A stretch of 64,000 nucleotides of DNA from Eutreptiella sp. 'Long Island Sound 2002' (taxonomy: Eukaryota > Euglenozoa > Euglenophyceae > Eutreptiales > Eutreptiaceae): the NCBI GenBank assembly GCA_964036045.1, contig OZ038381.1, positions 132,625,708 through 132,689,707 on the forward strand, in the 5' to 3' direction. The translations under genes were made by a program, and so were the position numbers. Of the stretch, positions 20,251 through 30,879 are shown in pieces. A model generated the notes under the pieces. The model was not told where the DNA came from, made no database searches, and saw only the letters and a program-made list of their open reading frames with translations. How positions within the stretch are numbered: the stretch's first letter is position 1; every line of letters begins with the position of its first letter.

Positions 20251-23200
20251 GATCCTGCGAGGTTGTCGATTTGGGATTTTGGATTTTGAGAAACAAAGAG
20301 GCACAGGAGTACAAGTCAAGTTCCCAAGAAACAAGCCACAACATAGACTAGAGTAGAAACACTCGCGGAAGAAGTCCACTGAGCGATTAGCGCCAGTGTG
20401 ACCAGAGCTGAGATGGGACCACTGTAGGCACCCATCAAGTCGGGCCTCAGGTACAACAACACGGTCCTCGTAGAAGAGGTACTGGTTGTTTTCATACCAC
20501 TGGTGCCCGTCAATGACACGGAGTTCGGGACAAGTGCTGAGGGTCTGCAGAATTTGATTATACTCTGACTGATAGTCGGTTCGGCTCCATCCCTCCAGGA
20601 TTCCAGCAGTGCGCATGGACAGGTCAAGCTGGACATCCATACGCTGGAAAGCCTCTTTGGCGAGCGCCTCAGAGCTCTCACCTATAAGTGCATCGAAGTT
20701 ATTGCGCGATATATAGTCAGAGAGTTCATTTTTTATACCGGGGATATAATGAACTGTCAGCCTGAACTGGCTCAGGTAAGTCCACCACCGCTTTAGTTTT
20801 GCTTTCTCTGGTGGTGGGCCCTTCTGAAAAGACTTCACAGGTTCCTGGTCACAGAGCCAGACGATAGGTTTGGATCCCAGGAGTCGGGATTGTGACGAAA
20901 GCACCAACATATGACCTATATGACCTAAACTATGAGGAGGAGTTCCTGGTCATAGGTGCTGTAATTGGAACGCGCTTGGTTCCATTTCCAATACCAGTGT
21001 CCCAGTGGCACCAGCCGCCACTCACTGGTAGGATAGTCATGTTTTAAGGAGCCATCACGGTTCAGTCCACTAGTACGATAATGGCAGTGGGTTAGTTCAG
21101 CTGGGTTAAGCTCCTGCCATTGGTAGATCGTTCCACCCCCCCCTACATCACTGGCATCAGTGATCAGGACTATCTCGCCCTTAGGGCGGGGTACTCCCAG
21201 GCAGTTGGATGAGGCAATTTTCTTCTTCAACTCATGGAAACACTCCTCCTCTCTGGCGGTCCACCTCCAGGGAGTAGTTTTTTTGATTAGGTCAGTGAGG
21301 GGGGCAGAGGAGTAGGTAAAATTGTGGATGTGACGCCGATAGAAATTAGAGGCACCCACAAAACTCCTCACCTCGTGTAGACCCTTCTTAGGGTCATCGC
21401 GAATCTGCATGTCCTGTAGGGGCTGCATCTTAGATGCGGCTGGTTTCCAACAGCCATACCCCCACGTCAAAACCCAAATACTCCATCTCCTCTTTCATCA
21501 ACTCACAATTTTCGACTTTGATTCGAAGATGGTTTTCTTGACAAACAATGAAAAAATCACGGAGGAAAGGACATGGTCCTCTTGGGTATTAGTACCCAAA
21601 CTCACGTCGTCGATGTGGGCCTCCATTTCTGCACCCCGAGAAATCAACTCCTGTACTAGAGGTCTGCGCCTCAGTATGTACAAAATTTTGTTCATTAGCT
21701 CCTGGAAGAGCGCTGGGGCATTAGCCACCCCAAAAGGCATGACCTTCCATTTAAACACACGACCCTTAGGGGTTATAAAAGCGAGCAGCTCCTGACCTGC
21801 GGCGGTTAGGTCTACCTGCCAGAAACCACTGTGTTTGTCCATTTTGGTCTTGTACCTGCATTTGGCAATACGCTCCAGGGTATTTTCCATGTTAGGGATA
21901 CTCCCTGAGTGCTTCTGGGTTTTCTTGTTGACCTCACCATAGTCAACAACCAGTTGTAGAGCGTCGACCCTGGTTTAGCGACCAGGAAACAGGGACTGCA
22001 GTGATGGGGGTAGTCCCCCTTCTTATATTCCTCCACGAGGCCAGCATCAATACATTCCTGGATCTGGCGCTCGATTTCTTCAATCTGTTCTTGTAGAGGG
22101 TAGGGACGACGCCTCACTCGCGTCTTTTCAAATTCGGGTTTCAGTTTCAGGTCCATCTGGACCAGTTTTTTACAAGAGAGGGGGGGCGGCAAGGCGCCCA
22201 ATACCTCCGCATAGGTTAGCAAAAGTTTCTTCAGTCGGGGGTCAAGGTTAAGACTCTCTATTTTCTGCAGGAAATCCTCCTCAGCATGGAGGTTGCTCTT
22301 TCCATGTTCTTTCTTTTTCTGCCGATCAGCAGTGTCGGCAGGTACAGAACCATCGTCCCACTCAGGGGAACATTGCCGCCCATAGTGCAAAGAATACGCT
22401 AGTATCTCAGGGTCAGGCAGCGTGTAGGAATCGTCGTCCTCCTCAGACCAGATGGAGGATTTCCAGGTCTGTCTGAGGTATTGCAGCCGCTCTTGGCGCT
22501 CAATACCTTCGGCATTCAGGTACAACAGCCGTCGTAGTTCCTGAGTGTCATGCTCAGACAGTGGCATGTTATTAGAAGCAGGCCGCGCTAGAGCATCAGA
22601 ACTCCGGGCCATGGGTTCACCTGTGTGCATAGGCTGCATATGTAGCACCGGTTTCCCAACAGGGGAAGTGGGTTCTGAGGTTTACTCTGGATCTACCTCC
22701 TCCAGCAACAGCTGGGCTAGGAAGGCACTGTGTTTTAGATCAACACAGCTGGGATCTACAGGAAGAATAGTGCTGGCGATCTCAGACAGTTGGTCGTCAG
22801 CATCCTGCTTTACAGCTGCAGGTTCCAGATAGCCATCGGGAGATTCACACCCTGTAAGTGTGGCAGATAGGTGCTCACGAGATCGATTTTTGAGATCAGA
22901 AAGAGTCAGGCCACGAATTTCAGCCATGACCTCTTTCAGTAGCACCTGATTTAGGTCACACAGGGGTACAGGATTGAGAGTTCCATCGACAATGGATAAG
23001 AAACTGGCCCACGCAGGGGCCTGCATAGCTGCGTCTGAGTCCTCAGTCACATAGATGGGACCGTCGGGGAGTTGCACTGTTCCCACGGTCATTCGATCTA
23101 GCATACGGCGCCAGTAAGCGTGTTCACCAGAGCAGCCCCAGTCAGGGGTGCACATGACAACCCTTCCTCCCTCATAAGCGATTTTGGTTAGAACCTTCCC

Positions 23201-23784
23201 GAGCACGGAGAAGGGAGGGTTAACATACGCTAAGCCCATTGCTTTCCAGAAGAAACAGAAAGCGTTGTTCAAATGTTTCGAGCTGTACAATTGCATGATG
23301 TGCTGCTGTCGGCTCGCAAACCATTCCACCTGGATCTCATCTAGGTTTACCTGGAGGGCCGCCAGTCCATTTTCAAGAACATGACGGGCCAATTGGTAGT
23401 TTTCAGTACGATAGTTATTCTTGGATGCATAGCGCAGCCCAGACTCTTTTCGTCCTGACAGCTCCAAAGGTACGAAGAAGAGCCCAGTGCCAAAGTCGCA
23501 GTGCAGAGAATAGGGATGCTGGAGAGACAGCATTTTTACCTGGGGGTTTCTTCGTAGGAAGTCGGTACCAATGACGATGTCAAAGGCGTCGGTGTCCAAC
23601 ACTGTGCAGTGTTGGGTCACAGTTTCGTGGCCGGGGCATATAGTCACATCCAACCCCCCAAGGAATGGATGGTACGCCCATCCCCTACTGTTATGGCCAC
23701 GGTCTTAGTTTTCTTCAAAGTTTTTAGCAGGCGCCGGGCCACTATAGCAAGTGTTGCACCGGTGTCAAGCACCGCTCGAAAAAC
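20251..23784 (-). pseudogene. Element B pol: PR, Dam-like domain, RT, RNase H, integrase start
   Basis: Protease LDTGATLAIVA starts right at the insertion junction (23770 downward), followed by IVIGTDFL. A Dam-like domain follows with EWFASRQQ and YVNPPFSVLGKVLTKI (NPPF at 23210-23221) and a VVMCTPDWG strand. RT spans about 22200-21500: DYPHHCSPCFLV, WQVDLTAAG, MPFGVANAPALFQE and catalytic HIDDV, where Tyr is replaced by His. RNase H has LITDASDVG (near 21150). The integrase zinc region (SSGHTGANR...KSKIPNRQPR) ends at the element A LTR. Frameshifts lie at a C6 run (about 23653), near 21900, near 21500 and near 20920. Architecture matches elements D and E. Confidence 0.88.
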
Positions 23785-25019
23785 TATTTTCTAAAACATG
23801 TTAACACCTCTGCGAGTCCTTAAGGGTTCAAGTATGCACACAGCGGTATGTACAGGGGGTGGTTGGGGCTCGGCGGGGCCTCAGATGATTTTTAGGGGTC
23901 GTCATGGGGCTGTGCCGGCCGTCTGCGCACCCTGCACGTGTACCTGTGGCTGTCCTTGGAATCAGTAAGGCCAATTCGCGTCGTGTACAGGGTAGAAACA
24001 GGCAGGAGGTGGGCGCTTCCTGATGTTACTGGCTGTCACCCTCCCAGGGCCACTGGACCTCTGGCGTCAGTGGGTCTGACTGAAAACAAGCAAGGAATGG
24101 CAGGCTGTTGCCAGCTGGGCGACGCGTGAAAGCATCGTCGAGAGGGGGTGCCCAGGGGGGTGGAGGAATAAGGGTGGGGGGTAAGGGAGCCCGGGAACGC
24201 AGCTGACATAAGCCGACGGCAAAGACACAGGCAGGTGCTTGGTCTGGTCATCTTGGCGCCTGATAGAATGTACACATCCCTGGTGGCCAGCGAACAATTA
24301 GATTAGGCCGCTTGTGATGACGAAGCTGGAGTTCCGTTCATTCCAGGGACCTGGGGAGCAGAGCCGGGGGCGAAGGGGAGCATATGGTCAAGGGACAAGG
24401 ACGGATGGTTATACGAAACACCAGATTCGGGAAGCAGGGGCGCTAGACAAACTGTACTGATGAGGTAGAGAGGTGGAATGGCAATGCCGCGGAGCTGATG
24501 ACTGTGCACGGCTCTGCGATGCACCATACAAGAATGGTGGCGAGCCCAGGGCCGGATATAAGCCTGCGATGTGAGAAGGGTCCTGTGAGACGCAGAAAGT
24601 GTGTCACCGGTTGCCAGGGCAAAAGAAGGAGGTAACCGAGGAAAGGCGGCGGGACTCCTTTTTGCTTTTTCGTGGAGGGGAACTGTGTCCTCGACACGCG
24701 GGGGTAGTTCGCTTTGTGCCCCGGCGCGCGGGGGCTTTGAGGGTGACTGACGTCGGGACTGGGGGGGGGGGGGTGATATAAGTGCTGGGGTGTGGGGGGG
24801 GGACCATCGAAAGGTGCTGTATGGGCCATGGGACACAAAAAAGGGGTTGGCCCCCAGGGGTGGAGGTAAGAGCTCGGGGAGGGGGTGGTCGCGGCGTGCA
24901 GTGCAAACCGCTTTGACTATAGAAGTGAGGTGAGAGCGTCCAGATGGAAGGGCCTCCCAGAGGACTGACTTCTTTGATGGATGTGGGATCAGCTGCTTGT
25001 AAAGTGTCAACGGGACAAA
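23785..25019 (-). other. LINE 3' UTR remnant
   Basis: Open frames here show no conserved domain. A poly-G run near 24762-24772 is present. Read as the 3' untranslated part of the inserted LINE. Confidence 0.55.
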
Positions 25020-25755
25020 AGTGCGCGCTAAATTCCGGTCCTAGAGCCAGGAGTGCACCACAGGTGCCAGCGCAAATCCCCAAGCGTCAGCCATTTGATG
25101 GAGGAAGGGACGGAAGATGGCGCAAAAGGCGACACAGGATGGGAGATCTAGAGGGTGAATGTCGTCGCAGTGGGGGCATTTGCGGCCAGGCAGTTCCCAG
25201 TAGGGTGCAGAGCCTGTAGAACCTTTTACTTACATGACCCACTTGTCCGCGAATGCGCTGAACCAGCTGTAATGAGACAACCAGTCGAAGCTCAGGGGCG
25301 TTGCAATGCCTGTGTGTTGGTGGCGGGGGTACAGGCGCCGCCTTGCCGCGCCGCTGAACTTATGGTGCCACAGGCTTCCTTGGAAGGTGACCGAGTACCG
25401 TGCCGCCGGCTGGCGGTGAGTGAGGGTGACACGACACGCATATGCGGTGTATTTCGCGAGGCTGTCTGCGACCTCGTTGCCCGGAAAGCCCACGTGGGAC
25501 TTAAGCCAACCCGCCCCGATGGTGAATGTGGCCTCAGAGATGAGACTGCAGATAACTGTCCGCCACGTGCCCTGGGACGAAGAAGAGGGCGGGGGGTACG
25601 CTGTGCCAGACAGAAACCTGTCAACGCAATCAACTAGCTGAGAATTTTCAATACAGAAGAATGCCTTAGCACGGAACCGAACTGATTCTCCATAACGGAC
25701 ACACTGAACGAAAGACCAGAACTGAGGGTCGCGACTGCCTAGGTAGGGGGACGGA
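25020..25755 (-). pseudogene. LINE ORF2 C-terminus: RNase H and zinc knuckle
   Basis: The reading frame enters from element B (first 17 residues belong to B) and then shows LINE-type RNase H. ENSQLVDCVDRF takes the place of the usual TDSQAA helix, and GWLKSHVGFPGNEVADSLAK is a typical LINE RNase H end. The frame stops at 25230. In the same frame beyond it, KCPHCDDIHPLDLPSC (near 25160) is the Cys/His motif that closes many LINE ORF2 proteins, so the 25230 stop is probably a decay mutation. The substitution of the acidic Asp in the DSQ motif by Asn suggests loss of RNase H activity. Confidence 0.8.
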
Positions 25756-25823
25756 ACCGCTCGAAAAACCTGATCCCCGATTTTCACGAGGATCCAGAAA
25801 ACCAAGTCCTCCTCTTCGGAGCC

Positions 25824-25832
25824 GCCCCCTTA
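25824..25832 (-). promoter_or_regulatory. Putative gag/pol readthrough site, element B (TAA GGG GGC)
   Basis: gag ends in TAA and the protease frame continues in the same phase without another stop until the LINE junction. The context TAA-GGG-GGC-GGC fits the STOP-NGG-RGC pattern of elements C, D, E and the LINE. Confidence 0.6.
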
Positions 25833-27035
25833 CTCGTCAGCAGGGAATTTGACGTCCACCCCTGCAGCCATGAGGGACTTGGCCATCCAGGCCAGTTGCC
25901 TCTTCTTGGAGTTACTCCCCTCAGGGGAGGCATTATCCCCCTGTGGGCGCTTCTTAGGGTCAACTTCGGCAGGAGGGGGAGTAGCAGCGGGCGCTGATGA
26001 CGGCCTCTGGGAGTTAGGGGGTCCACATTTGCCACCCCCCTTGCCACCTCCTTTACCACCTTTATCCCCATTCTGAGGGGCTCTGGTGGGTGTTTGGTTC
26101 TTCTGGCGTTCAGCCTCCTGCCGCTTGAGTTTATCACTCTCACGTTTCTTTATGTGACATTCGTCCTCGTAGTGACGATGTTTGCCACAAAAGCCACAGG
26201 TGATGGTACACCTGAAATGATCTTGATGGGTCACAGTTTTCCCATCTTTCGAGTGCTGCTGTCGTTTCATCTGCAGCATACAACTACTGCGATGGTCGCA
26301 GTCAGGGGCATGACAAGGTCCCCCCTTGTCATTGACAGGTTTACAGTAGAACAGAGGGGGTGTACCTGTATCAGGTTTAACCTCATTCATGGCACGTAGG
26401 TTACCCCTTCCTTTACCACCTCCCTGGTTGGCGTTAGTGGGATTTTCGGGCCCTTTCCCTTCGCCACGCTCGGGGGTAGGGGTATCACCTCGACCCAAGT
26501 GCTTCTTGAGGAATTTCTCCATGTGGGAGTCATTCTCCCTCCCAAGAGCTAGCTCGATCAGCAGGTCCGCCAGGTCGTCATACGAGTGGGTCCGACTTTT
26601 CCACTCAGAGGTAGCGCGGCAGTCATCCCACGTACGTTGGGGGATCTTACTCATGATCCACAGGTGGGGCTCAGCGGCTCCATAGGAGCCCACCTTCATC
26701 CGTGAAAACAGATACTCTAGGTCGCACACGTATTCAGAGACTCGCGCAGCGGAAGGAAACTCGGGGAGCATAGGTAGCTCCTCTATCTGTGTGCGCACAC
26801 GGAGGTCAGTCTCATAGACTGGGAATGTTTTCTCCAGTCTTTGGAGTACCTCTGCCCATGTTGAACAGGTTTTCACAATCTGTTTCACCTGTTTTTGCAA
26901 AATTTTTCTTTTGCATGAGCGTTTCAGCAGTGAGCATTTAGTGGCCACATCCACATGGGATTGGCCAGTTAGCAAAAGAAACTCAGCAAATTCCTCTGCC
27001 CATTCAGGCAGATTTTTTGGGTCGAACTCCGGCAA
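25830..27035 (-). CDS. Element B gag
   Basis: 401 codons from the first clear Met. The N-terminal half is a capsid-like helical region (FDPKNLPEWAEEFAEFLL..., ...SYDDLADLLIELALGREND). A canonical nucleocapsid knuckle CGFCGKHRHYEDEC (CX2CX4HX4C) follows. A second Cys/His cluster (CHAPDCDHRSSC) lies about 50 residues before it. The C-terminus is Gly/Lys- and Pro-rich and ends in TAA in phase with pol. The true start may lie further upstream: 27036-27860 carries gag-like text in two other frames. Confidence 0.85.
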   Translation of the reverse strand: MPEFDPKNLPEWAEEFAEFLLLTGQSHVDVATKCSLLKRSCKRKILQKQVKQIVKTCSTWAEVLQRLEKTFPVYETDLRVRTQIEELPMLPEFPSAARVSEYVCDLEYLFSRMKVGSYGAAEPHLWIMSKIPQRTWDDCRATSEWKSRTHSYDDLADLLIELALGRENDSHMEKFLKKHLGRGDTPTPERGEGKGPENPTNANQGGGKGRGNLRAMNEVKPDTGTPPLFYCKPVNDKGGPCHAPDCDHRSSCMLQMKRQQHSKDGKTVTHQDHFRCTITCGFCGKHRHYEDECHIKKRESDKLKRQEAERQKNQTPTRAPQNGDKGGKGGGKGGGKCGPPNSQRPSSAPAATPPPAEVDPKKRPQGDNASPEGSNSKKRQLAWMAKSLMAAGVDVKFPADE

Positions 27036-27860
27036 TTCTAGCTTAATGTTCGCCTCGGCAACCGGTCTGCCAATCTTCCCACCCCCTGGAGTTGGCCTGA
27101 AGGGGGAGGAGATACGCCGGCAACGAGTGCCAGGGCTGCAACCCTCTTTTCTCGTTCTCAGTCACAGGCACGTCCTGTAATTCAGCAATTGGGACTATCC
27201 AAGCACGAGGATGAAAAGGGCTGGGGCAAGTGACCTTGGGTAGCAACCTGGACACCCTTGATCTTTTGAGATCATCAGCCATCGTGCTCAATCCAGGTGA
27301 AGGTGAGAGTAGTGCTGGCTTGGGTAAGGGTTCGGTGATACCCAACTTTGCCTTGACAGCCTCTGACAGAGCTGTCACATCCGGGTCTTCAGATCAGGAT
27401 AGAAGTTTGGCCAAAAGTTCGGCCGTGCAATCCAGAGCCCCATAGGTGGGCTCTGGGTGAAGGAATCCAGACTCTTTTCAGGAGCCCTTGAAGTTGTCGG
27501 CAGGTCTGGATGCCATGCTCTCGGCTGCTGGTGTACTCTTGGTCGTCTCGGTGGTGATACTGTGTCCGCCATGTCTGTAGATGGCCCCGAATAAAGGAAG
27601 GAACCCATCTCAGTTTGAGGCGAAGACCCCAGGGCATCAAGAGGTACTTCTCCATCTTCCCCTACGGTGGACTTGTGGTACTCCTCGTGGAGCATAAACT
27701 CATCCATCCTCCTTCGTAGGTCCTCTTGCTCTTCAGGACCACCTCCAAGAACAGTAGAAAAAGAGGCCGGACAGGCCGACCGGGCGACGGAGGCTTCCAC
27801 TCGCCTGCGGAGCCTTTGCAGGCTGTCCTCACCATGGGCCGCTCAGGTCTCCATGGTTAA
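27036..27860 (-). pseudogene. Upstream gag/leader of element B, frameshifted
   Basis: Two stretches look like coding text, 27375-27800 (EEQEDLRRRMDEFMLHEEYHKST and similar) and 27043-27378. They lie in different frames and end in stops before the main gag ORF. They are probably the decayed N-terminal part of gag. Confidence 0.45.
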
Positions 27861-28516
27861 AGGGGCTGTGGGCGGATTTCGATTCGCCCTTCTGTGCTCT
27901 GGATCTTCCTGAGACCCAGATGCTGCTCTGAGTGGCGGTTCACTCTTTGGGTGGGCTACACTGCCAAGTTGGACTTGTACACTTCTGATCGGCCAGGTTC
28001 GGGAGGACAGTTGAGTGGACATGTTCAATGTGCTTTTCAGTGTGCTTTTCTTGTGCTTCTGCTCAGAGTCGGTTCGAAAGGTACTCAGAGTTTGCCACTG
28101 CTACCGGAAAGATGTCCTTGTTTAGTGCCCTAGATATTTTGGTGTAATCTTGCAGGTTTTGATGTTGAAAACCCAAACCAAGGCAGTAAGTAGAGCAAGA
28201 ACAGGATGTGGATCGAATCAATGAATAGTTTGAAATCCAGTGTAACACAGAAGGGCTGCAGATAGACAAAGCAGGCTTAAATACAAAGATTCAATCACAA
28301 AAGAATAAAACAAATGATTTTTATATCAAAACCCGCATGACTCTTGCCTCCCAATTAGCCTCAAGCACTTGATGTGCACTCTTTTGGATGAAATGGAGTT
28401 GGTTAGGAATATGGGGCAAAGCAGTTACGCCAGACACAGATTTTGACTTGGCCAAGCAACTGAATTCAGAAACAGTTAAAAAGTAGAACCACAATAAGTG
28501 GTAGAAACAATTGAGT
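27861..28516. other. AT-rich stretch, nothing recognised
   Basis: No coding potential, repeat or RNA gene recognised. It may include the 5' UTR or LTR of element B, but no TG...CA boundaries with a partner copy are visible. Confidence 0.4.
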
Positions 28517-29661
28517 ATAGGGGTCTTGGGGTTGGAGACCACTAGGCTTAACCTCCAAGGCTTTAGGCATGAAAGGCCTATTTGATTTCGGTATAACCTC
28601 CATGAAGGAAGATACCTCCGCTCAATTGAGTGGTAGGGGTGAACTTCATGGGGGGCTAGGGTTATAACCCTAGTTACTTTGAGAAAGTGTACTTAAAGCT
28701 TCAAAAGAGTGATAAAAAATACTTAGGAGAGCCTTGGCACCAACAAAAGGGTTTCAAGGGGGGCTTGGCCTGGATCAAGCCGTCCAAGAAAGACATGGTA
28801 GTGACTTTTTCTTACTGCCACCAGTCAGGTCTAGCGGGATGTAAGTTGCCTCTCCTCTTCAAGCGCGAAGCCTCTTCTTGTTCATCACAGCGGCAACGCC
28901 AGCGGAAACCATGGGGCGCCTCTCCACGACCGAGTGCACCTACCTACCTACCTCCGCGGTGGCGGCAAGCCAGCAGCGTTGAACCAGGTGGTTGTTCTGA
29001 AGCCGGTTTGGACCCCCGTGGCCATCTTTGGGTCACTTGGGATGTGTATCTATGTGCTGGCAAGCCGCCATTGGCTGATATCATACTCTCCCATCCACCT
29101 GACCTAACCTGATGTGATAGTATGATAGGCTTGGCCATTCCAGCTATGAGCGGCCATATTCAATACCGAGGCGCCGCCGGCTGAGATTTATATATCGAAA
29201 TGTCAGGAATCAACAGGGTTTTTTTATCATAATGTTTCCGTAATTTTTCGGCTATCCGTTCTGAGTGTCAATGTATCGGCGACTGTCAGTTGGCTCGCGA
29301 TTTTGCGGTAACCGATTGGTTAACTGTTATTTCCAGATATTTTAGCGGAAACCCCGATGAAGGGTCAGATTTCATCAGTAAAGGGTTCGTTGCTTCCGCA
29401 ATTTTCATGTTATACACTCGCAAAATTAATCCGACTTTTTCAGACGTTCAGAAGCGGATTTTGGACTTCGAGGTCGCCGCACTTGATATGATGAATTTCG
29501 AGTGGTCCTACATTTTTCCCTGATCACGAATCAACCTTCCTTTTGTTGTCTCCTTCATTTTTCTTGGAGATATAGGCGAAACAAAATTGATTGGTGAGGC
29601 CACTTTGAAAGGGCATATCTCCGGCTCATGGCGAGGAGTTACAAATTTGACATATGGGCTA
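28517..29661. repeat. 1145-bp direct repeat, left copy
   Basis: It is the same length as, and nearly identical to, 35288-36432 (constant offset 6771). I noticed only three single-base differences. It holds an 18-bp perfect palindrome CTAGGGTTATAACCCTAG (28656-28673), a 140-bp segment ending in (ACCT)n (28819-28960) and a 77-codon open frame (29290-29523). A diverged relative of the latter part lies at 43854-44135. It lacks TG...CA ends, so it is not clearly an LTR. Confidence 0.93.
28819..28960 (+). mobile_element. LINE/SINE 3'-end fragment with (ACCT)n tail
   Basis: From GTCAGGTCTAGCGGGATG to GAGTGCACCTACCTACCTACC it matches the reverse complement of 29662-29799. The microsatellite-like tail after a shared 3' end is typical of non-LTR retroposition. 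A further copy sits in the right direct repeat at about 35590-35731. Confidence 0.6.
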
Positions 29662-29799
29662 CGTAGGTAGGTAGGTAGGTAGGTGCACTCGGTCGTGGAG
29701 AGGCGCCCCATGGTTCCCCCTGGCGTCGCCCCTGTGACGAACAGGAAGAGGCTCCGCGCGTGAAGAGGGGAGGCGGCTTACATCCCGCTAGACCTGACT
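29662..29799 (-). mobile_element. (ACCT)n-tailed 3'-end fragment, inverted copy
   Basis: Reverse complement of 28819-28960 with scattered substitutions and a longer tail (five ACCT units). The tail lies directly at the edge of the direct repeat, as expected if the block to the right is a non-LTR insertion in minus orientation whose 3' end is here. Confidence 0.6.
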
Positions 29800-30879
29800 T
29801 TTGGCCCCCAACAAAGCGGCCCCGGGCTACACCGGGAGGGCTGATCGCCGCCAGCGTGACGTGCTTGTCTCGCCGGGAGGGTGGGCCCCCGTGCTTGCGC
29901 ACGTCCCCTCCTTTGGGCGGAACCCTAGGGGTTCACCGGACTTCCTGGCGTATCCCGTTCCCAAGGCATGCATGCATGTTCTTGGTACTAGGGTTCCGAG
30001 GCGCTTGGGTGTCGCACGCTCCGCCTCGAGTCCCAAAGCAGCGCTGGCCTTAGGATGCAGCCTTACCCCCGGGCTCCGGATCTCGTTTGGCCGGGTCACC
30101 TGCATGGCGCGGGCTGCCTCAGTGCCTGGGCTGTGGGCACTGGGTTTCCTACTGTTGGCTTGCGTTGGTGGTTGAGTCCGGGTTGCGGTTGGTCGTGGGT
30201 TTTGTTTTCACCTGCCCGTCGTGGCTGGGGTCTTGGGTGGGTGTGTTTGGGCTCGGTTTGTGGTGTTGTCCCTCTTTTGCCGGCTGTTTGTGGTGTTCGT
30301 GGTTGGGCTTTGGTGTCGGCCCGCTTTCGGGACGTGTGTGGTTTCGTGCGCGTTTACCTTGCCCCCCGCCACGGTGTGGGCGTGCGTGCTGGGCCCGGGT
30401 CTCGGCTGTGCCCCGCCCTTCTTGGCTGGGTTGTCGGGGTGTGTTTTTTTTTTTTCTTTTGTTTTTTTTTTTTTTCCGGTTGCTCGTTGTCCCCGTCCCG
30501 GGCCTTCTGGTCTCTCCCCCCGTCTCCTTTTCTTTTTGGCTGGGCTGCTGGCTTTTTTTTTTTTTTTTTTTTCTGCTTGTTTCGGTGCCCCTTTTCCCGC
30601 TGGGCCGCTGTTCCTGGCTTGGTGTTGCCGGTTTTTGCTGGGTGGTCCCCCTGTGCCTGTTTGGGGGTCCTGTCTTCGGTGCTTTCTGGGGGGGGGGTTT
30701 GGCCTCCTTTTGTGTTTTTGGCGGGCGGTTTGGTGGCTGTGGGCTCTTTTCGCGCGGCCCCCCTTTCCCCGCCCCCTTTTTTTTTTTTGGGGGGGGGGGG
30801 GGGGGCGGGGGGGGGGCGGCCTCGCTGTTTCTCCCTTTGCCTTCCCTCGGCTGGCGCTTGCTCTGTGGCTGGTGTGTGG

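Larger units (their letters stand above)
23785..25755 (-). mobile_element. 5'-truncated LINE inserted in element B protease
   Basis: The insert is bounded by a perfect 14-bp direct repeat, ACCGCTCGAAAAAC, at 23771-23784 and 25756-25769. Element B reads ...QVFRAV on the right and LDTGA on the left, so the protease is split exactly here. The insert carries the 3' part of a LINE ORF2 (RNase H and C-terminal Cys/His) and about 1.3 kb of 3' sequence. No poly(A) tail is visible at its 3' end (23785). Confidence 0.9.
20251..27860 (-). mobile_element. Ty3/gypsy element B, decayed, split by a LINE
   Basis: Order on the minus strand is gag (27.8-25.8 kb), TAA, protease, Dam-like domain, RT, RNase H, integrase zinc region. 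It is cut at 20251 by the LTR of element A and interrupted at 23785-25755 by a LINE fragment. Base composition is moderate (about half GC), unlike the GC-rich LINE at the left of the window. Several frameshifts make it inactive. Confidence 0.88.

Noticed and set aside
29290-29523. 77-codon ORF (MARDFAVTD...) as a small gene, also at 36061 and related text at 43856
   Set aside because: It is a piece of the 1145-bp repeat. The third copy is frameshifted and reads differently, with no evidence for protein-level selection.
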